A stretch of 64,000 nucleotides of DNA from Euptelea pleiosperma (Eukaryota; Streptophyta; Magnoliopsida; Ranunculales; Eupteleaceae). Positions 54,670 through 64,000 of the stretch are shown one piece after another. The stretch is taken from the NCBI GenBank assembly GCA_035048495.1, contig CM068543.1, positions 32,365,096 to 32,429,095 of the forward strand, written 5' to 3'. The translations under genes were made by a program, and so were the position numbers. The notes under the pieces are model-generated. The model was not told the origin of the DNA. It saw only the letters and a program-made list of their open reading frames with translations, and did not search any database. Numbering within the stretch: position 1 is the first letter of the stretch; the number at the start of each line of letters is the position of its first letter.

Positions 54670-57600
54670 ACCCTTTGAACCCGTACAAGGTAACAATTTT
54701 TGGAATGAAATGTGCTCCATGAGAATCGTTTAAAGAAATCATAATTGTGTTTGGAAAAGATTTTGTTGCAAGGATGTGTTGGGTAAAACAAAGTTTTGGA
54801 AAGTTTTTAAAGACAAAAGGGGTGGTTTTGAATAAATAGAGAATTGTTTTAAAACAAAGAAAAGAAATAGGAAAGTTTTCAAAAAGAGGTGAAAACGGTT
54901 TTGTAAAGGAGAATATTCTCCCCTTCCATTCACGCCCCACTTATATATAACTGAACCCTAATCTTTAAGATGGGGACTTCACGTTTTCTCCTCAATTCTC
55001 TATCTCTTCACACAAAAACCCAGTCATCCCTACTCCATTTTCTATCCTTGCACGTTCCCCTCTCCAAGCCGTCGATAACTCCCACCTTTCAAACCCCAAC
55101 CTCCATTTCACCGGAAAACTCCATGGCTCCACATCTCTCTAATCTTGAAGCCATCTCCTCTCTCTCATTTTCATCTTCTTCTTTCTCAAGGAAAAAAAAT
55201 GAAAAGGGGAAAGAGAAGAAAAGGAGTATGCCCTCCATCACCACCGCCAGAATGTCATCTCTTCCTTGTGCACCGCTCCTTGCCGCACCACCACCTACAG
55301 GTATCCTCCTTTTGGCCACCATCTCCACAGTGTTGAGTACCACCTGCTAGTAAGACGTGTTGCCCTCATAAAGAGAAGAAAAACAAAGTTGAAGGCCGTT
55401 AATCCCCCTCGCTGCCACTTGCAGACCACCCTCACATAGTGCTCCTCCCTCTAGCAGCCTTCAGCAAACGCCTCCACCATCAGCACCGCCTCCTCCAGCA
55501 TCCAAAGGCTCCCTAACCCTGCTTCACTTGAGCCGCGTTGCTACTGGGCATTAACAGCCACCACCGTCGCTCCATTGGTGGTGATTCAATCAGCACAAAG
55601 GTTCCTTTTCAAGTGAACCAGTTGTTCCATCGCTGACTTCTCGGGCGCTGCTCTCTCTTCTCACAAAAAAGAGAAAAAAAAAAAGAAAAAGAAAGAAAAG
55701 AGGAGAAGAAAGGAAGATGCCTCTCAAGGACTGCAACACATTAGGTCTGCACCTTCCACGCACCATGATCACTGTGCTCTCTCTCCTTCCCTATATAGTT
55801 TTCTCTCTCTAGGTGCGTCTCTTATTTCTCCTTTATCTCTCTAAGAGTAGTTTTTCTCTCTAGTTTTTATATTTTTCTTCTCTTCAAAACTTCTTTTAGA
55901 TCTTTTTATTTCTCTATTTTATAATTGCAAATCATTGTGGTACATTCTTTTATTAATGAATATGAATCATGTTTTAGTTAATGGTGTTTCATTTTAATTG
56001 TGTTTTAATTGTCACATGGTTGTTCTTGGTTCCCTCAAAATCTAAAAAAAGTGTGTTTTTAAATCCACAAATAATCATCACTCTCACCCCTACATCCATT
56101 TTGGTAGCATTGTCTATGAAAAATTTTTGTCATTTTATATGATCTTTATTTGCGCTAATCCTGAGTGCTGATTTGACTACGACTTTCCACTGTGCAAGAA
56201 TTGTCTATTTTTTTAAATAAAGAAGTATCAGATCAAATTAAAAATATTGTTGAGATTAGGGTTTCCGATCCGACGACATGGAAAAATCCTAGTTTCAAGG
56301 ACTAGAACTCCTCCGATGCTTTCAAAGGCTTGCCGTGATCGCCATCCTCATACTCCTCATTGTCGGGTACTTCCTGTGAAGAGTCATTCATCAGGTTAAA
56401 GCCCAACTCGTCTATGCGGTGTCACAAAACACCATGAGTCCAACGGACTCAGTAGTGCAACGGGTAACCCTATGGCACTCTTAATCGACATATAAAGTTA
56501 AACTAAACATAATCATGGGATGCAAGGACAGAATAGAGCACATGATAAACAAGACGTAACAATCAATATACAACGGATGATCTACAAGGTTCGCAAAATG
56601 CGATGATATCCCACCTCAATAACTCAACTACTAATAGGTCTCCATCTCATTCCCTCGCTGGAAGCAGCCTTATGGCTCATCTAAAGGATTGTCTGGGGTC
56701 TTTCACCATAGGGTTGTCTAGCCCTTCTTGCTTAACGACAAAATAATAAACTTCCTCTCACATGAACCCCAAGTGACCATGATAAGCATAGTGTAAATCA
56801 AATGTCAAAATAACTATGACGAGAGGAGGGCTAAGGCCAAAAACATTTTTACCTAGAAGTGTTCTCATAACCGATCCACTAATGAGAACTATCTGTAGTT
56901 TTCATTAGTGCATGGTCATGACACGTTTTCACCCCTTATCCTTCTCTCCAATGCAAAGATAATGTACAAGAAGGGGGTTGCAAGGAAAGAACAACATGAT
57001 ATTAAGATAAAAAAATAGAAGCACGTGTTAGTAAATCAAAGAAATAATTCAGCCACTTTTTAACCATAATGAACATGCGTAGAGAAAACAAAATATGTAA
57101 ATAAAGACATGGACGGTAGGGGTTACCTGCCTCTTAAATAGACAAGAAAATCGTATTATGAAGCTTGAAACAATGGTGGAAGGGAAGCTCCATATTTTTC
57201 TTTGAGTTCTCAGATGTCGTTGATTTTCAACTATGTTGAAGAGGTTGATGAGAATGCTACGTTTCGATCTCGTTTTGATGGTGGGGTGAGGGTGTTTTAA
57301 GGCTTGAACGGGTTCTTTAATGGAGGTTTAATGGAGGAAGAGGGAGAGAAAGATGAGAGAGAATATGAGATTTTTGAATGGTTTGGAGAGCTCTCCCAAG
57401 GGTAGCACGTTTTTCACTATTGCGAGCTTTTTTGCTTCCCTCATCTCTTATATAGAGATGGTAGGTAATGGGAAAGAGTCCTCTTAAGGATTTAGGACAA
57501 CCTTTTCCACCTTCTAAATTCTTCCATTGTTTCAAAATAGTTGTTTATTACACAAATCAAGTTAATAATAGTTTATAAGTTTTTTAAAGCAAGAATAATA

Positions 57601-58288
57601 GTTTCCTTAAGTCCAAAATCTCTACACCACTAACCAATTAACAAAAACAACGATAAAGCAATTAATATTAAATAAATAAATGGTGAGTCATTAATTATGT
57701 ATGTTGACCAACTTAACCTTCCCATGAGTCATCTTGACCAAAACGTTCCCACCAAAGAGTGATGAGGTGTCATATTTCAAATATGGCAAAAATGCCCAAA
57801 AATCTTGAAGTATCTCACATTTGACTCAAATGATGTCCGATTCATTCTAAATTTTGCAGGTAGGTCCCACAACTTAGGTTATGCATAATATTAAAATTAA
57901 AAAAATATCTTTTTATAGTTTATGGGGGTCCCAAAATGGAAAGTTTCTAAATTCAACTCAAACTGTGTCCAAATGATCCCGAATTGATTCAAAATCTATT
58001 TGTGAGATACTTCGGGGTCAAAATATTTTTTATTATCTTATTAGATCAAGTATATTATCTAGTGTCCAGAAAAGTCCTATGTGAGTTATTGTTCATTATT
58101 TTTAGCAGGAAATTAGCCCTAAAAATGAGTTCTAAAAATAGTAGGTTTTTTAAAGTTGTCCGAATCCTACCAAACTTCACAAATGCCCTAATCTAGGAAA
58201 TCTAAGGATGAAAGTAAGTTGAAACTGCCAAAATTATTCCCTGAGGGTCAAATTACCATAATACCCCTAGTTGAAAGTTTGGGGTATT
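54670..58288 (-). mobile_element. LTR-retrotransposon-like block, probably reverse orientation
   Basis: The right end reads gtttggggtattaca; on the minus strand this begins tgtaataccccaaactttcaactaggggtattatgg, resembling the LTR starts at 59837 and 62444. 54700-56330 resembles 2870-3780. 55030-55560 is C-rich with cacc.cc repeats, and 56400-56470 has gtccaacggactcagtagtgcaac. No coding domains were recognised; open frames at 54970-55350 and 55089-55343 are overlapping low-complexity by-products. It may be more than one element. Confidence 0.4.
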
Positions 58289-58514
58289 ACACCTATTTTC
58301 CCTCAAATCAATCCCAGGTCTCCTTCAATGCTTTCTAATGGGTTTAAGATGCTTCAATTCCTCTCTATGCTTCTGCATATCTAATGCTTCTTGGAGGATC
58401 GTATGGGTATTTCTTGATCACCGGATATCATTGAGTGTCTTATTTGTTCTTGCATACCTTCTACGTGGGTATTAGAGGCCTTTTTTTCTTCTTATTTCTG
58501 CTTGTTGATTTGTT
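58289..58514 (+). other. Leader-like stretch before Copia gag remnant
   Basis: No coding; T-rich. Likely the untranslated region of the retroelement whose gag remnant follows. Confidence 0.35.
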
Positions 58515-59760
58515 ATGGAGACTTCGCCTATCCCGAGTAATCCCTCAGGATTCGATGTTAGTACAAATTCCCCCTCTAGAGGAGTTGGAGGGTCTGTGAT
58601 GCAACTAGTGATTTTTGCAGATTACATGCATCCGTCAAACTCAATGGGACTAACTATTTGGAGTGGGCTCAAGCTACTCAGTTGTTCATTGGAGGCCGTG
58701 GGAAGATGGGACAATGTACGGGGCAGACTAAAGAACCATCTGAGGATGATCTCATGTTTGAGAAATAGGAAATTGAGAACCTCACGGTCTAGTCTTGGCT
58801 TGTCAACTCCATGGAGCTTCACATTAGTCGGGGTTTTCTCTTTATGCGCACAACCCAACATGTTTGGGAAACTGCCAAGAAGACCTACTTTCAGCAGCAG
58901 AACATTGGTAGAGCTTTCCAGTTGAAGTAGTGCAGTTCTCGCCTTCGTCAGGGAGACAAGTGTATATCTGACTATTTTGCAACCCTTCGGAGTATGTGGG
59001 AGGAGTTAGAGTACTATTATTCCTACACTCCCTCCTACCCCAGATGAAGTGGTCAAGTACCAGAAGCAAGTTGAACAAGGTAGGATATTTGAGTTCCTTT
59101 ATGGACTCAATCCTTTATATGAGTTGGCCAGGATTTAGATCCTTAGCAGTCGGACGCCTTTGCCTACTCTCAGTGTGGTCTACTCATATGTATAGAGTGA
59201 GGATATCCATAGACTATCTCTTCAGGATGAGTCTCATGTTCATGAGTGATCAACGCTTGTCACATCCTCACTCATTCCTGCCTTCGCATCTACTTCTCAG
59301 TCTCAACAGCTTCAACAGAGTAGACCCCCATAGTTCTCTACCCCTTCAGCTAGTCGACCATCCTCTTCTAACGAGAGGCCCAAGTGCGACTTCTGTGGTC
59401 GCTTGGGCATTTGAGGGAGACTTATTGGAAGCTACATAGTAGACCTCAATCTTCTACTCCTCGCTTTAGCCAGTCGAGTAAGGTGCCCATTCGGCTAGCA
59501 TTGATGCTCATGTGCCCTCTTAGGGTTAGCCCTATTAGATTTCTTCTTCGATGACTTCTCCAAGTCCTTTGGCCACTTCAGAGCTTGCAGGCATTCGACA
59601 GTTTCTCTCACTGCTTGATTGTCCTTCTGCCACATCATCCTTTGCTCAGTCAAGTATCATTAGAGATGTCCATCATGTGTCCGCTTCGTAATCTAATCCC
59701 ACATAGATCATTGATTCAGGGGTTTCGGAGCACATGATGGGTATGTCCTCTTTCCATTTG
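58515..59760 (+). pseudogene. Copia-type gag remnant, frameshifted
   Basis: ATG at 58515 opens METSPIPSNPSGFDVST. The Gag-like region then continues in another frame from about 58625 (NYLEW and QLFIGGRGKMG-like strings, a common plant Copia Gag phrase), with stops near 58770 and 58928. Near 59386-59440 a CCHC zinc knuckle is visible but split by a frameshift, and its last Cys is replaced by Tyr. No protease, integrase or polymerase follows before the LTR at 59837, so this is a dead fragment. Confidence 0.7.
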
Positions 59761-59836
59761 TTCTGGTCGTGATAAGGTGAAAATTGTAGATGACACCTTA
59801 TCATTTGTATCTAAGAAGGGGGATGTCCTCCCTTCT

Positions 59837-61681
59837 TGTAATACCCTGAACTTTTGTCTAGGAGTATTAGAGTAATTCACATTTAGACGGGTATTTTTGA
59901 CAAATAATAAAATTAAAATAATTAATATCATTGAGTTACACCCTAATTGCCTTAATTAAAATTCTCCATAACTTTTAGTCTGTTGGAAATAACGAAAATA
60001 TTTTTATAATCAAAGACTTAAAACTTTAAAAATAAAGAAATTATTTAAATATTCATCCTCACATATAGAAATTAGCTTAGACATAAATAAAAATAAAAGG
60101 CGAGACACTAATATTCTCTCCTTTTAACAAGGGAAAATAACTTTTGAATTCAAATAAATTACCAATGATAATTAATAACACACATAAATAAATAAAGTCT
60201 TACCATTTTATTTTGAGAAGCTATTAAGAAAAAAAACTCTATAACCAAATCATTGAGAGCTAGAGAAGGAGAAGAACACACATTCATTAGAGAAGAACTT
60301 GAAGAACCTTCTAAGTCCTAGAAGAACATCATACCTCACTCGTTTGCATTCAAGCCCAAAGACAAAAATATTGATGAGACCTTGAAGCAAAACATATTAG
60401 AAGAAGGAATCCATCCGACAATAATTAAAAGAAATGTACTACACATTTCATCTCTCTCAAATCTAAGAGAAAGTAAGAATTGAGGTATGTATACTCTTCT
60501 ATGATTTTTCGATTAATTAAATTTAGCTATACTCTTTGCATATGTATTGCACTTGAATCTTATTATTTCTTTTGGACAAAGCATTATAAGATGATTAGTT
60601 TGATTTGGTTATTCTTGATATATTATTAAAATTTTAGAGATCTATTAAATAGTTGGATGTTGGATTGGTTGCATTTGCATAAATTTTTGAAGTACAAGAT
60701 TGGTCTCAATGATTGAAAATTTTTAAGCAATAAAGGCCTGGAGCCTTTGGGTGCAAAGCCCTAAACCCATGTAGAAGAGTTCTTGATTGAACTGCTCCTG
60801 GTGTGGGAAGGAGAATGAGACCCGTGGTGGGTTATTTGTTGTATACACTTATTAATTTTTGGATTATGATTTATTCTAAAAATACTTATTATTCTTGTTC
60901 CATGCGTATACTCTACGTACGAACTATTGATTAGTAAAACTGTCATAGATACGATGTGATAATTAACTCTTACTAAGCTTTCATAAGCTCACAGTTCAAC
61001 CGATATATTTTTAGATTATTAGGGAATGGAAGAAAAAAATGACTAGAAGATGGTGCATCAAATAATATTGAAGCGTTCATTGAAGATGTCAAACATTTAT
61101 TATTTTGATTATGTTATATTTAAGTTTTATAATTGTAATAAATTGAATCTCGACTGTATAGGTTCATTTTGAATCTAATTGATTGATTTTGTACTTTTGT
61201 TTAATAATTCATGTTTTTAATAAAATATAAAATCTGACCCATTTAGTGTTTCTGCCATAAATTCAGTTATGTTCTTTTTCAACAAAACATGATAGGGCCA
61301 GTTGAGAGTTAATAATCATTAAAGTAAAATAGTAAATGATATTTTTGGGCAAAGTGCCTTCACAAAATATGCTTATAATAATTTTTAAATAGTAAATAAT
61401 TAATAAAATAATTTTGTTTATTGAAATTACATTTTTGGAAAATTTTACGCCTATCAACTTAAATTCTGAAAAGTTAATTCAAAACGCCCATCAAACAGAA
61501 GTTTTAGCCAATACACCTTTACAAAAGATTTTCGTTTTAATCTATTATGAATTATGTTGATTTTTAAAAATTATTTTAGAACATTTTATTTTAAATTTAT
61601 TTATTATCACACCCTGGATCTTAGGTAAATGGGTCATTTTTCAAGCATTCAGGTCGGATCCGGGTGCCCGGATCTAAGGCA
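59837..61681 (+). mobile_element. 5' LTR of a non-autonomous LTR retrotransposon
   Basis: Begins tgtaataccctgaacttttgtctagg and is collinear with the sequence from 62444 to the window end, including gccataaattcagtt...caacaaaacatgatagggcc (61252-61300). The 3' end is placed at ...gatctaaggca because a primer-binding site follows a few bases on. About 1.85 kb. Confidence 0.8.
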
Positions 61682-61689
61682 TGATAGAA

Positions 61690-61701
61690 TGGTATCAGAG
61701 C
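61690..61701 (+). promoter_or_regulatory. Primer-binding site (initiator Met-tRNA type)
   Basis: tggtatcagagc is the classic plant primer-binding site complementary to the 3' end of initiator methionine tRNA. Its position just after the LTR fixes the element orientation as plus. Confidence 0.85.
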
Positions 61702-62443
61702 ATAGGCTTAGACACCTAGGGATTTATGTGTAATGGGTCTTTGTGTAGTTGGCTTATCTATAATTATTTATGAACTTTAAAATCTTAACTTAGTGATAGG
61801 GAAGTATGATGGCTCCGTTGAAATCTGATACGTTTGGATTAATAAATTAATCATATTATTTTTTAAATTTTATAATTTACACACCTACAATTAATTGAGA
61901 TAAATTATATGCACATTTGAAAAAAATAAAATTTGGACTTTAAGGTTAATTCTAGAAAATTAACCTTAAGCAAGATTTTTATAATCGCACATATAGGAAC
62001 ATGTTAATTAAAAAAAACATCATTTGGTAACACGACTATTCTGACTAATTGGTCAATTTGACTAGCTTGATTAGTATGATTGGAAGACAATTTGACTATA
62101 TCTACCAGCTGATTAAACTGATTAGATTGACTAAGTTTACTAGTTTAATTGATGTCAACTATATTGATTAGATTGACAAGTCTAATTAAGTTGACTAAAC
62201 TTATTAGATGACTAGTTTGATTGGGTTAGAATAGATTAGTGTAGATGACCAATTTGACTAAATTTACTATGTTAATTAAGTTGACCAATTTGACTAGGTT
62301 TAACTATAAACTTTTGTCAACTGATCTAACTAGGCTTGACTAGAATGATTAGTTGACTAATTTGAGGTGACGGATTAGAAAAATATTAATTAAATATATT
62401 TTAAATTTCGATGATGAAATTCTTGTAAGGGGGGTATATAGGT
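61702..62443 (+). mobile_element. Internal domain of the LTR element, no coding capacity
   Basis: Only about 740 bp. An ATG at 61809 (atggctccgttgaaatctgat) may be a gag start remnant but closes within 14 codons. 62040-62350 is a degenerate array of ttgactag/ttgattag words. A polypurine tract aaggggggt lies at 62427-62435. The element must rely on proteins from another copy. Confidence 0.75.
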
Positions 62444-64000
62444 TGTAATATCCTGAACTTTTGTCTAGGGGTATTAGAGTAATTCACATTTAGAAGGGTA
62501 TTTTTGACAAATGATAAAATTAAAATAATTAATATCATTGAGTTACACCCTAATTGCCTTAATTAAAATTCTTCATAATTTTTAGTCTTTTAAAAATAAT
62601 GAAAATCTTTCCCTAATCAAAGACTTGAACTTTAAAAATAAAAAAATTATTTAAATATGCACTCTCAAATATACAAATTAGCTTGGATACAAATAAAAAC
62701 AAAATGTGAGACACTAATATGCTCTCTTTTTAACAAAGAAAAGTAACTTTTGAATTAAAATAAATTACTAATGATAATTAATAGAACACATAAATAAATA
62801 AAGACTTACTATTTTATTTTGAGAACTATTAAAAATAGAAAAAATACTCTCTATAACCAAATCATTGAGAGCTAGAGAAGGAGGAGAACACACCTTTATT
62901 AGAGAAGAACTTGAAGAACCTTCAAAGCCCTAGAAGAATATCGTATCTCACTCGTTTGAATTCAAGCCTAAAGACAAAAACATTGATGAAACCCTGAAAC
63001 ATAACATACTAGAAAAAGGACTCCATCTGATAACAATAAAAAGAAACGTACTACACCTTTCTATCTCTCTCAAATCTAAGAGAAAATAAGAATTGGGGTA
63101 TGTACACTCTTCTATGATTTTTTGATTAATTAATTTTAGCTATATTCTTTGTACATGTATTGCACTTGAATCTTTTTTTTTCTTTGGACATAGCATTATA
63201 AGAATATTAGCTTGATCTAGTTATTCTTGATATATTATTGAAATTTTAGAGATCTATTGAATGGTTGGATATCGGATTGGTTGTTCTTGCATAAATTTTT
63301 GAAGTACAAGATTGTTCTCAATGATTGAAAATTTTTAAGCAAGAAAGGCCTGGAGCCTTTGGGTGCAAAGCCCTAAACCCCTACAGAAGAGTTCTTGGTT
63401 GAACTGCTCCCGGTGTGGGAATGAGAATGAGACCTATGGTAGGTAATTGGTTACATGCACTTATTAATTTTTTGATTATGAGTTATTCTGGAAATACTTG
63501 TTATTCTTGTTCTATGTCTATACTCTGTGTATGAACTATTGATTAATAGAACTGTTATAATATGATGTAGTGATTAAATCTTATTAGGCTTTCATAAGCT
63601 CACGGTTCAACCGATAATATTTTTTAAATTATTTAGGAATAAAAGAAAAGATGGACTAGATTATGCTACATTGAAGATGCCAATTTTTTATTATTTTGAT
63701 TTTGCTACATTGAAGTTTTATGATTGCAATAAATTGAATCTTGACTTTATAAATTTATTTTGAACCCAATTGATTGATTTGGTACTTTTGTTTAATTATT
63801 TATGTTTTTAATAAAATATAGAATCTGACTCATATATATAATAAAATAAGATAAATCTCGTACTATTTATGTTTAATTATTTATGTTTTGATTGATAGGC
63901 ATTTTAAGTATTTATGTTTCTGCCATAAATTCAGTTTTGCTTTTTTCAACAAAACACGATAGGGCCAGCTAAGAGTGGAAAATTGTTAAAATAAAATAGT
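62444..64000 (+). mobile_element. 3' LTR (cut off by window end)
   Basis: Starts tgtaatatcctgaacttttgtctaggggtattagag, a direct repeat of 59837 onward, with scattered substitutions and small indels. The right end and the target duplication lie outside the window. Confidence 0.8.

Noticed and set aside
54970..55350. 126-codon frame, with an overlapping minus-strand 84-codon frame
   Set aside because: Both are open because of C/T-rich low-complexity sequence in LTR-like DNA; no motif.
1..64000. tRNA, rRNA or endogenous pararetrovirus genes
   Set aside because: No complete tRNA-like fold or rRNA core was recognised; the tggtatcagagc at 61690 is a retroelement primer-binding site; no pararetrovirus domains were seen.

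Overview
The window is plant nuclear DNA: AT-rich, with long introns, plant-type retrotransposons and many small inverted-repeat DNA transposons. The family content fits an angiosperm, probably a eudicot or early-diverging lineage, but the species cannot be read from the sequence. The only intact host genes are two tandem, same-strand copies of RNA-DEPENDENT RNA POLYMERASE 1 (RDR1). RDR1 makes double-stranded RNA from aberrant or viral transcripts for Dicer and is typically induced by salicylic acid and virus infection.

Layout. 1-4.9 kb: a degenerate minisatellite, a decayed hAT transposase, LTR-like sequence and the 3' end of a LINE. 4.9-11 kb: the far-upstream region of RDR1 copy A, made almost wholly of small inverted-repeat transposons and itself containing a direct tandem duplication of about 1.8 kb. 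11-27 kb: RDR1-A (two leader introns; coding exons 15175-15690, 17356-19259, 20726-20876, 26183-26992; 1126 aa), whose introns hold two antisense LINE fragments and several hAT-type miniature elements. 27.7-39.1 kb: inter-paralogue region of nested repeats, including a 1.0-kb foldback element and a 3.2-kb inverted-repeat element. 39.1-52 kb: RDR1-B with its upstream foldback elements (coding exons 43236-43757, 45162-47065, 48317-48467, 50410-51237; 1134 aa), more compact than A. 52-64 kb: a large miniature element, a nested foldback, decayed Copia fragments, and the left part of a non-autonomous LTR retrotransposon that runs off the right edge.

Both RDR1 copies are open in every exon, keep GT-AG introns at identical positions and phases, and keep the DLDGD catalytic motif, so both look functional. 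The duplicated block includes the promoter, the leader introns and about 700 bp of 3' flank. Some insertions are shared (older than the duplication) and others are private, with visible target-site duplications and an empty site in the sister copy, giving a readable relative chronology. Both leaders carry a 13-codon upstream ORF of similar sequence. Both core promoters directly abut inverted-repeat elements that can form hairpins and carry ACGT-core motifs. The most interesting idea is that a gene which makes dsRNA is embedded in, and possibly regulated by, dsRNA-forming DNA. No tRNA, rRNA, CRISPR or other intact protein-coding gene was recognised.
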